Origin: Clostridiales bacterium
GTDB taxonomy: Bacteria; Bacillota; Clostridia; Oscillospirales; CAG-382
Assembly (NCBI GenBank): GCA_003343885.1
Contig: QAKH01000107.1
Location: forward strand, 1-55,189
DNA: 55,189 bases
Direction: 5' to 3'
A program made the translations under genes and the position numbers. The notes beneath the pieces were generated by a model. That model saw nothing but the letters and a program-made list of their open reading frames with translations, was not told the origin of the DNA and did no database searches. This document shows, piece after piece, positions 27,130 through 35,126 of the stretch. Positions within the stretch are counted from its first letter, which is position 1. The number at the start of each line of letters is the position of its first letter.

Positions 27130-28566
27130 TTATCCCAAATCGGACGTGTATGCTCCGGTAGTCTTTAGCATTTGCGCCGCATCATCCTCGTTAAGCAATC
27201 CCATTTGTAACCACTGAGCAACACGAGTCTGTTTCGCCGAAACATTCGGCTCCTTCATCAAATCCGACAAATACCGATTGTATTCAAAATACGACAAATG
27301 AGGGACCGTCACACGTTGAGGCGCAGTCTGCCCTGCTTGTGGTGTCTGCGATGTCTGCACTGTCGGTGAGGACGCCGCCTGCGTTGTCTGTGATGTCTGT
27401 TTAGGTGTCAAAACGATTCCCGTCCGGTCCGCATAGTAATTCGCTAACTCCTGGCGTGCGCTGAGAGAGTATTCCTCGTTGTCAAGATACGATTGAATGT
27501 TAGCGTTGAACTTGTCCGGATCAACCTTTCCGAGAGCGTCTCGGGCCCCGTCCTGGGCAGCTGTATAAATCTGGCTGAGGGTTGCAACAAATTCACGTCC
27601 GGCGTCAGCACCCACATTTCCCGAACCGGAATTCGATGAACCGGAACCTGACGAACCGGAAGATCCCGAAGACTGTTGTTTGAGATATCCGAGATTATAG
27701 TCCAGCATAGCCCCGTACTGATCAGCCGCCGCTGCCACATCTGCGGCATGTGTGCTTGCTTCAAGGTCGTTGTCAGAAGCATGCTTGCTTGCTTCAAGCT
27801 CATTGTCAGAAGCATGGATTTGTGCTCCGGTCTGCTTGTCAGTCACATATCTGTCTGTTTCATACCCGAGCTCTCCGAGATAACGCTGTAAGTCCATCTG
27901 AGCCTTTTCTGATAACGACGCTCTGTCCCCGCTTACATTTTCCTGAAGCTGCGCAAGATTTGTTCCCAACGCGGACGCCTTGTTGTTAGCCCAGTCGCTC
28001 GCTTTTCCGGATATGGCGTCATAGTATGCCAAAACGTCCCCGTAACCCTGAGAGAGTACTGCTGCCTGCTGCCTGTTTGCGTTGGCAGCAGCATAACTGT
28101 CGGCATTTCCGCCGGCGTCTTCAATACCGGCGCCGAGTGTTTTGTTGTACGCACGCTCAGACGCGGCGCCGTATCCGCTCATAATCTCTTTGCCCCAGCC
28201 GGTAGACAATGGATCAATGTTGATATTGTTGTCATAAACCTTGTCATAACTCTTAGATATCTCAGAGCCGTATGCCTTTCCGGTATTGTAAACATTATTT
28301 GACTTGCGCTGTATGCTTTCATAGTCAGGCGTGTAGACGTCGTCGGACGGCTCAAGGCTTTTAATATACTCCTCGGCCTGCAGCAGGTCTGACTTTGCGA
28401 GTTTGTCGGCAACGTCATCCCTTCCGTTGTTCCTGAGCTGTTCGTAATATTTCTCCGCTTCCTTCTCAAAGGCCGTCGGATCCTCGTTTTTTGCGCGGGC
28501 GTTAGTCCAGCCACGCTTGGCGCTTAGAATCGAATATGCGTCATTGTATGGATTGTATACACTCAT
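27130..28566 (-). CDS. Internal virion / ejection-type protein
   Basis: A 478-residue, Ala/Ser/Gln/Tyr-rich soluble protein with long helical stretches, a Ser/Gly linker (about residues 300-320) and a Thr/Gln/Pro-rich linker before a helical C-terminus. It contains tandem 11-residue units HASDNELEASK and HASDNDLEAST. It is the first gene of the late operon, has GGAGGG six bases before the ATG, and lies 19 nt upstream of the giant polyvalent gene. Podoviruses commonly encode such Ala-rich helical proteins for ejection with the DNA. The assignment is by composition and position. Confidence 0.6.
   Translation of the reverse strand: MSVYNPYNDAYSILSAKRGWTNARAKNEDPTAFEKEAEKYYEQLRNNGRDDVADKLAKSDLLQAEEYIKSLEPSDDVYTPDYESIQRKSNNVYNTGKAYGSEISKSYDKVYDNNINIDPLSTGWGKEIMSGYGAASERAYNKTLGAGIEDAGGNADSYAAANANRQQAAVLSQGYGDVLAYYDAISGKASDWANNKASALGTNLAQLQENVSGDRASLSEKAQMDLQRYLGELGYETDRYVTDKQTGAQIHASDNELEASKHASDNDLEASTHAADVAAAADQYGAMLDYNLGYLKQQSSGSSGSSGSGSSNSGSGNVGADAGREFVATLSQIYTAAQDGARDALGKVDPDKFNANIQSYLDNEEYSLSARQELANYYADRTGIVLTPKQTSQTTQAASSPTVQTSQTPQAGQTAPQRVTVPHLSYFEYNRYLSDLMKEPNVSAKQTRVAQWLQMGLLNEDDAAQMLKTTGAYTSDLG
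27747..27822 (-). repeat. Tandem 33-nt repeat within the internal virion gene
   Basis: Two near-identical 33-bp units and a partial third (plus strand GTCAGAAGCATG with GCTTGCTTCAAG) encode repeated HASDN(E/D)LEAS units. The repeats keep the frame and form an amphipathic helix. They may vary in number between related phages. Confidence 0.7.
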
Positions 28567-28607
28567 TTTAATCCCTCCGGTAAATAGATATAGATACCCT
28601 TATACCC

Positions 28608-28643
28608 ATTATAACGGCAGAGAGCGAACAAAGCGAACAACTT
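28608..28643 (-). promoter_or_regulatory. Late promoter with tandem GCGAACAA element (virion/polyvalent operon)
   Basis: The 21-bp segment 28623-28643 is identical to 12864-12884. A TATAAT -10 box on the minus strand (28608-28613) starts ten bases from the element, exactly as at the other site, and there is no standard -35. It lies between the ArpU/RinA-like gene and the first late gene, the usual place for a late operon promoter activated by that regulator. Confidence 0.75.
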
Positions 28644-28654
28644 GCAGTTTCCAA

Positions 28655-29026
28655 TCAAAACCCCAAGTTATCAAACGCTTGTAAATATCGCTTAACCATC
28701 ATTCGGCATCCCGCGGCAGTGCTTCCGATGCGCAAACCTGCACGACGCCAGGACTCACCCTGGATAAAATGCCAATACATGGCAGTCGCAACCAACTTGT
28801 CGTCCGCCGGCGCGCGTTCAGTTACAAACCTGTAAATCCTCTCCCTATGAACTGTCAGCTCTGAAATATGCCTGTCTATATCAGCCAAACGGCTATCGTG
28901 TCGATGCCTCTCGGTATCGGAAACAGGTGAAACGCATAACGCCGCCCTCAGGCAGTCACGTTCCTGCATCAGTGCCGCAATATAACCTGCCGCTGTTCGG
29001 TATGCTGTAAGATCCTTGCAAGTCAT
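28655..29026 (-). CDS. ArpU/RinA-like late transcription regulator
   Basis: A 123-residue basic protein. The C-terminal 50 residues (VATAMYWHFIQGESWRRAGL then GCRMMVKRYLQAF) read as a sigma-region-4-like helix-turn-helix, the arrangement of ArpU and RinA late regulators and of the DUF1492 family. The N-terminal part is a helical region with alternating charges. AGGAGG lies upstream of the ATG. It closes the early/replication operon and sits immediately before the late promoter at 28.6 kb, so it is the best candidate for the activator of both tandem-element promoters. Confidence 0.75.
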   Translation of the reverse strand: MTCKDLTAYRTAAGYIAALMQERDCLRAALCVSPVSDTERHRHDSRLADIDRHISELTVHRERIYRFVTERAPADDKLVATAMYWHFIQGESWRRAGLRIGSTAAGCRMMVKRYLQAFDNLGF

Positions 29027-29055
29027 TTAAACAACCCTCCTGTGTTACCATACGG

Positions 29056-30441
29056 TTACCGTTCGCCGTATAGCCTCTTTATGTGTTCAATTCTGGCCTT
29101 GAGAACGGACATCACGTTGTCGTGAACAGAGCCCCGGGCCCTGATAACGGACATGACATCTTCGTCTACGCACCCCTGTACAATAAGGTAATGCACATAA
29201 ACCTTGTCGTACGGCGAGCCCTGGCGCCATAAACGGCACTTGCCTTGATCGTTCAGCTCAAAGCTCCAGTTTGGCGTAAACCAAATTATGTGCCTGCCGC
29301 CTGCCTGTAAATTCAGACCGTATGCGCAGGACGCCGGATGCACAAGCAGCACATCAACCTCGCCTGCATTCCAGGCATCCTCGTCCTCAGTTCCGTCATA
29401 AACACGTACTCGCAGTTTTGTTTTTTCAAGGGAAGCAAGAATGCGCTCCTTATCGTGTTGGTATCCGTAAAATGTGATACATGGCTCACCGTTTAGGCTT
29501 TCCATAAGCTCCATATATGCCTCAATTTTACAGTCGTGAAGATGTATGGTTCTGTGATCGTTGTCATACATCGCACCGCTGCAAAACTGCAGCAGCTTGC
29601 CTGTAAGCACTGCGGCGGTGTTTGCCGTAATAGAATCCTCGTCAATCTCAAGCAGCATATCACGTTCGAACTGCCGGTAAGCCTTTAGGGAACCACCGTC
29701 AAGTACAACTGGAACTTCATGCTCGATACAAGCAGGCAGCTCCAGGTAATCCTCGGCTTTCATGCTCACACAAATATCGCTTATGGCGGCGAGAACTGCG
29801 TCCTGCGCGCCATCTTTCGCCTTGTAATCTGTGAAATGCCCGCCGTGCGTATTCGCAATAAAATACATTTGACGGTATGCGGTAATTGTTTTACCGAGAC
29901 GAGCACCCTCATCAAGCAAGTATATCTGTGCCCATAAATCTTCAATTCCCCTCGAAGACGGCGTACCGGTAAGCAATACAACCTTTTTCATAAAACGGCG
30001 TACAAGCTTTAAGGCCTTAAAGCGTTTGCTGTTTCCATTCTTAAAGCTTGTACTCTCGTCGAGTACCACCATATCAAACGGCCACGCCTGTTTATAATAA
30101 TCCACAAGCCACGGAATGTTTTCGCGGTTAATAACATAAACGTCCGCCGGCGTGTTAACCGCCCGTATTCGTTTTGCAGACGAACCCAAAACCGTAACCA
30201 CCCGCAAATTCTTTAAATGGTCCCACTTCGCCGCCTCTTTGCTCCACGTTCCCTCAGCAACTCTTTTTGGTGCAATAACAAGGGCCTTATGAATGCTCCA
30301 ACGGAAATACCTCAATATGTTTATCGCCGAAAGCGTAATAGACGTTTTGCCAAGTCCCGGCCGAAGGAAAAGACCGACAGCCGGATCGTTAACAATACGC
30401 TGGATACAATATTCCTGATAGTTATGCGGTTTATATTCCAC
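29056..30441 (-). CDS. SNF2-family DEAD/DEAH helicase
   Basis: A 461-residue superfamily 2 ATPase. Motif I is LRPGLGKTSIT (about residue 27), motif II is VVLDEST, motif III is LLTGTPSSR, and motif VI is in QGKCRLWRQGSPYDKV near 410. This is the compact SNF2-like helicase common in Firmicutes phage replication operons, where it pairs with a VRR-NUC nuclease. The GTG start at 30441 has GGAGG nine bases upstream. It overlaps the VRR-NUC gene by 11 nt. Confidence 0.9.
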   Translation of the reverse strand: MEYKPHNYQEYCIQRIVNDPAVGLFLRPGLGKTSITLSAINILRYFRWSIHKALVIAPKRVAEGTWSKEAAKWDHLKNLRVVTVLGSSAKRIRAVNTPADVYVINRENIPWLVDYYKQAWPFDMVVLDESTSFKNGNSKRFKALKLVRRFMKKVVLLTGTPSSRGIEDLWAQIYLLDEGARLGKTITAYRQMYFIANTHGGHFTDYKAKDGAQDAVLAAISDICVSMKAEDYLELPACIEHEVPVVLDGGSLKAYRQFERDMLLEIDEDSITANTAAVLTGKLLQFCSGAMYDNDHRTIHLHDCKIEAYMELMESLNGEPCITFYGYQHDKERILASLEKTKLRVRVYDGTEDEDAWNAGEVDVLLVHPASCAYGLNLQAGGRHIIWFTPNWSFELNDQGKCRLWRQGSPYDKVYVHYLIVQGCVDEDVMSVIRARGSVHDNVMSVLKARIEHIKRLYGER

Positions 30442-30721
30442 CAGTCCTAACCTCCGATATAAAAAAATCTATCTTTTCTTTGCTGTCAAGCAACATAACC
30501 TTAAAACCTAAATTCTTTATCAAATCATTTACATATCTTTGCAGCTTCCGCAGCTTTCCTCCGGGCGCCTTGGTTTCAACAAAATAGATGCGCCCCATCG
30601 GCACTAAAATAATTCTGTCCGGCACCCCATTAAAACCGGGGCTCACAAACTTAAAGGCTACACCCTGCAATCCATTTTTAACTTTTTTGCACAGGTATTT
30701 TTCAACATCCTTTTCTACCAC
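30431..30721 (-). CDS. VRR-NUC domain nuclease
   Basis: A 96-residue stand-alone VRR-NUC protein of the PD-(D/E)XK fold. The active site is seen as GVPDRIILVP (Asp) and YFVETKAPGG (Glu-x-Lys), with the conserved KLRKLQ following. Such nucleases act on branched DNA and accompany phage SNF2 helicases. The GTG start at 30721 has GGAG eight bases upstream. It is the first gene after the candidate replication origin. Confidence 0.9.
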   Translation of the reverse strand: MVEKDVEKYLCKKVKNGLQGVAFKFVSPGFNGVPDRIILVPMGRIYFVETKAPGGKLRKLQRYVNDLIKNLGFKVMLLDSKEKIDFFISEVRTGGI

Positions 30722-30755
30722 AGCCGCAGCTCCTTTTTTGCTGATATAACATTTT

Positions 30756-31028
30756 TTCTAACAATCGCAATTTTCCCTATATAATATACGCGTATAGGCG
30801 CATTAGGCGTATGCGTGTACGTGTATCTCTCTAATTCCTCTATTTATATATCTATTATATAAAAAAATGTTAGAATGTTAGAAAAAGCCTGTAAACCGCA
30901 TTGTAAAGCATGTTTCAAGTCTAACAAACGCCTAACATTTTTCTAACAATCGTATTCATATGTTATACATAATCTAACAATTGCAAAACCTAACATTTTA
31001 AATATTTAAATGTTAGACTTTTTGTTAG
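30756..31028. repeat. Iteron-like CTAACA/TGTTAG cluster, candidate phage replication origin
   Basis: This 285-bp spacer holds CTAACA at 30758, 30921, 30932, 30943, 30974 and 30990, and TGTTAG at 30868, 30876, 31011 and 31023, the last two within the primase 3' end. The copies at 30868 and 30876 form a tandem TGTTAGAA repeat, and those at 30921, 30932 and 30943 are spaced by one helical turn (11 bp). A very AT-rich stretch (30831-30867) and a GCGTATA-type repeated segment (30787-30825) complete an origin-like layout between primase and VRR-NUC genes. A weak minus-strand -10 TATAAT is at 30854. Confidence 0.7.
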
Positions 31029-33438
31029 ACTGTTTTCGTATAAATCCACGTTGTGTGCCATAGGTTCCAAAATGCAACGCCCCCGACGATTTTTTCCATG
31101 TTTTCATAGAATTAAGTACTGAATTAATCTCTCTGGTGTCGGCGTTTTTCATCTCCTTAACCTGTCCGCCAAAGGCTTCACACCAAACCTCAAGCGCACA
31201 AATTCTATCACGCTGAATAAGCTTGACTTCTCCTTGTATGCTTCCTGCCCAGAACATTCTTCGCTTATCAATCGACCATTTACTCCAGTCCTCAGGCACC
31301 TGCTTTTCGACGAATTCCTTAATAATACCTTCTCTGCTTGATACCTCTCTGTGCTCTTCCTGCTTGAGCTTAGCGGCTTCCTCGACGTCTCCTGTCAGAT
31401 ACAATGGCTCACCGAGCTGCCAGCGCATGACGGCCTCTGCCCAGAGATTATCTATTTCAGCGTCGAGATCCGTCCAGACGTTTTTAATACGCTCCTGTTC
31501 GCCCGTGTCAACCGGCCAAAAGCGTCGATTGCCTGTCGCGTCCTGCAAAAACTCAGAATCGTTGCAGGTACCAAAGAAAACGCAGGAACGCGGAATTTCC
31601 TTGACATTACGGCCGTATGCAGCACGAAAACGATCGGCACGAAGACTTAAAAACTGTTTAATACGCGCTACGTCAGTACGTCTGAATGCGTCAAGTTCTG
31701 ATATTTCAACAAGCCACACACCCTGTAACAGTTCGCTCGCTTCTTTTCCCTCAAACGTACGTATGCTGTCGTTAAACCATCCTCGGCTCATCTTGTCAAG
31801 AATAGTGCTTTTTCCTATTCCTTGTGGTCCTGATAAAATAAGCATGTTGTCAAACTTGCAGCCGGGTGTCATAGCACGGGCCACAGCCGCCGTGAACGCC
31901 TTTCTCGTAACCGCTCGTGTATACGGAGAATCCTGTGCTCCGAGATAGTCAATAAAAAGAGTATCGAGGCGCGGTACACCGTCCCACTTACCTTTTAAAC
32001 CTCCAAGATAATTTTGTATATCATTAAACGCAAATTTGTTCGAGTGCAATGACAGAGCACCGTCAATCTTTCCGTTCCCCGTAATTTTATAAACTCGCTC
32101 AAGGTACCAATAAAGTCCCTGGTTGTCGTTGTCGTCCCAAAGACGACGCTTATCGCGCTGATCCCACGGCAGCTTTCCGAGCACCTCGCCTCGGCTTGCG
32201 AATTCGTTGAGTGCAAACTTGCCTTTAAGCATCGGATCGTGCTCCAGGATAATAAGAACATTGTTTATTGTCGGCTTTATGGCTCCTGACTGCCCGTTTG
32301 TTTCAAGCTCCTCTGCCCAGTCAAGCGAGTCTGACGACTCATTTTCTCCTGCAGCTCCTAAGCCTTCAAAGTCCTTCACCGCGGACTCAAACCGTTCACG
32401 TGTAAGCAGGGAGCTTACTTCTGATAACCCTAACGCATATTCGCACATAGCCGTAAAAGAGGGCATTCTGTTTGCAGGAGTTCCGGGCGCGGCATCTCCG
32501 TCTTTTTCGCCGTATTTGTGAATCCTGACAAGGTCAAACGCATTTACTAACTTTCCGCCACAGGGATCAGTTGCGTGGTGACTGTATAAAAACTTGCCGT
32601 TTTCATATAATACCGCTCCGCCGGTAGTGGAGCCATCTATATATGTATATCTGCCGGGCATATTATCGACCGGTTCATAAATACCCGGCAGCAGCTCGTC
32701 CATTGCACGATGAATATCATAGACACGGCAAAAAGCACCTACAACACCGTTTTTGCTCTCCGGATCACCCTGCTTTACGGCAAGACGGGTAAACTGTTCT
32801 TTGCCGGGAAGCGCCGGCCACTGTGTCATGTCATGCCAGTCAGCATACATAGCAAGCATACCGTCAGCTGATATAAAAGGCTTGTCTCCTGTTACGTATA
32901 CGTATTCACTGTCGCTGCAGCAGCTCGGCCAGTACATAAGCCTGCTGACTTCAAAAGTAGTCGGATCAGCAAATTCAAGACCGATGCATTCAGCAGTTTT
33001 ACGCGCAATAGGTTCATACTCTTCTGCAGTCACAGTTCTGTCAAGCGGGAGCAATACTCGCAGTCTGGCAGCGGCAGGATGGTGTTTTCTCGTGCTGTAT
33101 ACACAGTAACCGCAGCCTAAGGCTTCTACGCGTCGCAGCACATCGTCCTTTCCACCGGACGGTATATTGTCAAGGTCAAGAGTGATTATATCGCGTCCGA
33201 CAATGTTTCCTGCCTTACGGCGTGAGCCGTTAAGGACGCCGCCTACAAAGCCCCCGACGTCTTTCAGTTCGTCCTGCTCTGATTTTTTAAGCCTCATGTA
33301 CTCCGCAAGAGTTTCCGAACTTCGGATCGGGGTTTTAAGACGGTTCCATAGTTCCGATACAAGTAAGTCTTGTGCCTGCCAAGCTGCAGCCCGTCGGTTT
33401 GTTCCAATCGAAATAGTTACTTTTCTGTCATAATGCAT
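31006..33438 (-). CDS. VapE-like primase-helicase
   Basis: An 810-residue replication protein. The N-terminal part looks like an archaeo-eukaryotic (PrimPol) primase, with IITLDLDNIPS (acidic pair, about 85-95) and a downstream HHPAAARLRVLLPLDR. The C-terminal part is a virulence-associated-E/D5-type superfamily 3 helicase: Walker A LSGPQGIGKST, Walker B WLVEISELDAF, and sensor FFGTCNDSEFL. It would prime and unwind at the phage origin. AAAGGGG precedes the ATG at 33438. The iteron cluster begins at its 3' end, which suggests that it or a partner binds there. Confidence 0.88.
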   Translation of the reverse strand: MHYDRKVTISIGTNRRAAAWQAQDLLVSELWNRLKTPIRSSETLAEYMRLKKSEQDELKDVGGFVGGVLNGSRRKAGNIVGRDIITLDLDNIPSGGKDDVLRRVEALGCGYCVYSTRKHHPAAARLRVLLPLDRTVTAEEYEPIARKTAECIGLEFADPTTFEVSRLMYWPSCCSDSEYVYVTGDKPFISADGMLAMYADWHDMTQWPALPGKEQFTRLAVKQGDPESKNGVVGAFCRVYDIHRAMDELLPGIYEPVDNMPGRYTYIDGSTTGGAVLYENGKFLYSHHATDPCGGKLVNAFDLVRIHKYGEKDGDAAPGTPANRMPSFTAMCEYALGLSEVSSLLTRERFESAVKDFEGLGAAGENESSDSLDWAEELETNGQSGAIKPTINNVLIILEHDPMLKGKFALNEFASRGEVLGKLPWDQRDKRRLWDDNDNQGLYWYLERVYKITGNGKIDGALSLHSNKFAFNDIQNYLGGLKGKWDGVPRLDTLFIDYLGAQDSPYTRAVTRKAFTAAVARAMTPGCKFDNMLILSGPQGIGKSTILDKMSRGWFNDSIRTFEGKEASELLQGVWLVEISELDAFRRTDVARIKQFLSLRADRFRAAYGRNVKEIPRSCVFFGTCNDSEFLQDATGNRRFWPVDTGEQERIKNVWTDLDAEIDNLWAEAVMRWQLGEPLYLTGDVEEAAKLKQEEHREVSSREGIIKEFVEKQVPEDWSKWSIDKRRMFWAGSIQGEVKLIQRDRICALEVWCEAFGGQVKEMKNADTREINSVLNSMKTWKKSSGALHFGTYGTQRGFIRKQSNKKSNI

Positions 33439-33499
33439 GTTTTTATCCCCTTTGATAGCTTATAAATACACACTTTCACTCTGCACTACCAGATAATAT

Positions 33500-33841
33500 T
33501 TACGGTTGCCGGACGTCTTGCCACCTGTAGGCATTATAGGAGGTATTAATATCATCTTCACCGATATATATCAGGAACTTATCTGTGTACAAGCAATATT
33601 GCAGCTCAAGCTGTGCGCCTGGACTTGTTTCGTATCCGGGAAGAAAAGCAACCACATCCGCCGTGTCAATCATCGCAAAGCAAATACGCATATAATCCGC
33701 AGGCTGCATTCCGCCGGGCAACCAGGTGGGGTTAAGCACTATGTAGCCCTTTTTTTGATACTCCTCGGCTGCCGCCGCGAATTTTGCTTTGTAATTTGGA
33801 TCGCCGGTTATTTTGCCGGCAATGTATATTTTAGTTTTCAT
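33500..33841 (-). CDS. DUF4406 protein (nucleoside deoxyribosyltransferase-like)
   Basis: A 113-residue protein starting KTKIYIAGKITGDPNYKAKF, with ADYMRICFAMIDTADVVAFL and SPGAQLELQYC later. This is the pattern of DUF4406 and nucleoside 2-deoxyribosyltransferase-like proteins, with a Rossmann-like fold. A role in nucleotide metabolism is plausible but not proven for phage members. GAGG lies before the ATG. It is 6 nt from the methyltransferase stop. Confidence 0.8.
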   Translation of the reverse strand: MKTKIYIAGKITGDPNYKAKFAAAAEEYQKKGYIVLNPTWLPGGMQPADYMRICFAMIDTADVVAFLPGYETSPGAQLELQYCLYTDKFLIYIGEDDINTSYNAYRWQDVRQP

Positions 33842-33847
33842 ATTTGT

Positions 33848-34396
33848 TTACCTCGTTTTTGTAATTTCCTCAAATACATTGGCTTGAGGTAGTACCTTGC
33901 TGCATACATATACACTGCTAAATGGTGGGTGTAGTGATGGTGTCTCATCGTTATAATCTTTGAAATACGCTATTCTACGATTAAAATACATAATTTCAAA
34001 AGTGTGTGTGCGAAACATATCAAAACGTTTTTGGCTCTCAAACAGACCTACAACTCCCACCAACATTGCAAAGGGTTTGCCCAAGTCAAATAACCGCCCC
34101 AACACCTCACCTTTGCAGGAATATGGTGGGTTACTTATTATGTAATCGCACTCTGGGGGCTCCACAGTGAAAAAGTCTTGCCCGTTTTTAATGTGGGTGT
34201 AGATCACTTGGTAGCCCCAAACTCTAAATATCTTCACAAATAGGCTCTCCTCTGTATCAAAAGGGCACCATATTTTAATAGGATGGTCTGCGCTTGGGAG
34301 GGGTATGTGTCGAAGTAATGGAGTGATCGCATAGGCAGGTGTGTAGAACTCATCATTTTTGTTGTTGGCAACCTCTGCCACCTTAAAACCTGTCAT
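33848..34396 (-). CDS. DNA N6-adenine methyltransferase-like protein
   Basis: A 182-residue protein with the catalytic DYIISNPPYSCKG motif (NPPY) of N6-adenine methyltransferases near residue 88. The expected Gly-rich SAM motif I is not recognisable; the corresponding region reads IKIWCPFDTEES. The start at 34396 is firm, with AAGGAGGT five bases upstream. It is short for a full Dam-type enzyme. It could be a working divergent methylase or a degenerate one. It overlaps a truncated remnant gene by 14 nt. Confidence 0.7.
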   Translation of the reverse strand: MTGFKVAEVANNKNDEFYTPAYAITPLLRHIPLPSADHPIKIWCPFDTEESLFVKIFRVWGYQVIYTHIKNGQDFFTVEPPECDYIISNPPYSCKGEVLGRLFDLGKPFAMLVGVVGLFESQKRFDMFRTHTFEIMYFNRRIAYFKDYNDETPSLHPPFSSVYVCSKVLPQANVFEEITKTR

Positions 34397-34520
34397 TTAG
34401 TACCTCCTTGGTATTGTACCATTTCACTTGATCACCCTGTGCTTTGTGCCAGCTGCTTATTTTCATAAGCGGTAAATTAGGAAAATTGTGGCTGTCAGCA
34501 TCCACTAAACCTATAATCAC
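34383..34520 (-). pseudogene. Truncated remnant of a mobile-element 'B12-binding-like' protein
   Basis: From a GTG at 34520, the frame gives 45 residues: GLVDADSHNFPNLPLMKISS and then a short tail that runs into the methyltransferase start region and stops. I recognise this N-terminus from longer proteins, often annotated as cobalamin-binding/radical-SAM-like, in Firmicutes phages and conjugative elements. Here only the first 35 or so residues remain. The GTG overlaps the stop of the preceding small frame. The recognition is from memory of the family, not a search. Confidence 0.55.
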
Positions 34521-34603
34521 TGCTCCACGTCCTCACTTTTCAGCATTAAAGTGCCTTTCTCACACTTTGAACATGCGCTAAAATCATTAAATAGGTTCGG
34601 CAT
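34517..34603 (-). CDS. Very small phage protein with one CxxC (28 aa)
   Basis: An ATG at 34603, three bases after the stop of the 107-aa gene, opens 28 codons (MPNLFNDFSACSKCEKGTLM then a short acidic end). It has a single CSKC pair, so it could be a half zinc site that dimerises, or a remnant. Its stop overlaps the next frame's GTG. It lacks a good Shine-Dalgarno and would depend on coupling. Confidence 0.4.
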   Translation of the reverse strand: MPNLFNDFSACSKCEKGTLMLKSEDVEQ

Positions 34604-34606
34604 TGT

Positions 34607-34930
34607 TTAAATCATGCCCAACAAATACTCATCTTTTTTACCATTCCAAAAATGTTCAGACAAATCAGCTAAATACTTTTTACCACTTTTTAAAGCCTCA
34701 TAATCTGCCTTTACATCTTCATTTGTATAGTTTGAAAATTCGTTTTGTGATATTGTCAATCTAAAGAGATCTCCGCTTCTTATAAGAGTGCTATCACTTG
34801 TATTTTTGGCAACAGGGTACGCACCTATCTCAAATCCGTATACATTGGAATCGTTCGAGTTGTGTTCCGTCCAGTCTTCAAGCTGAATGTCAGTTCCATC
34901 TGGCATTTTCGCCTTTTCAATTATTTTCAT
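34607..34930 (-). CDS. Hypothetical phage protein (107 aa)
   Basis: The start is placed at the ATG at 34930 (MKIIEKAKMPDGTDIQLEDW) because the preceding Cys-rich frame stops four bases upstream (TAG then AAGT then ATG) and GAGGG lies seven bases before it. A longer GTG-started version from 34981 would overlap that gene by 47 nt. The protein is soluble and beta-rich in the middle (IGAYPVAKN), with a helical acidic C-terminus. No family is recognised. Confidence 0.6.
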   Translation of the reverse strand: MKIIEKAKMPDGTDIQLEDWTEHNSNDSNVYGFEIGAYPVAKNTSDSTLIRSGDLFRLTISQNEFSNYTNEDVKADYEALKSGKKYLADLSEHFWNGKKDEYLLGMI

Positions 34931-34934
34931 ACTT

Positions 34935-35114
34935 CTACCCTCGATATCTCGTCTTAAAATCCCCTTGCTCATATAATTCACATCTTTCCATATGTGAGAA
35001 TCTTGCCTTACTTTTTTGTGTTTTGCTTCTTACGACTTGACAGCAATAACCGCTTCCTTTTGGTTGAGTCTTAACCTCATCAAGCCATTTACAACCGTGA
35101 CAATTTACCGTCAT
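34935..35114 (-). CDS. Cysteine-rich small phage protein (59 aa)
   Basis: An ATG at 35114 gives 59 residues with five cysteines, CHGCKWLDEV, GSGYCCQVV and MERCELYEQGD, a probable zinc-binding site. The stop is four bases before the next gene's ATG and the start is 12 nt after the polymerase stop, so it fills the space exactly. AAGGTG lies eight bases upstream. I recall similar short proteins in clostridial phage replication operons but know no function. Confidence 0.65.
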   Translation of the reverse strand: MTVNCHGCKWLDEVKTQPKGSGYCCQVVRSKTQKSKARFSHMERCELYEQGDFKTRYRG

Positions 35115-35126
35115 TTCTTAAACACC

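Noticed and set aside
30756..31028. CRISPR array reading of the repeated region
   Set aside because: The repeats are only 6-8 bp, occur in both orientations and have irregular spacing. There are no spacers or cas genes.
31223..31948. 241-codon plus-strand frame opposite the VapE-type gene
   Set aside because: It is a shadow of the primase-helicase frame: Ser/Arg/Leu-rich, no Shine-Dalgarno and no family signature.
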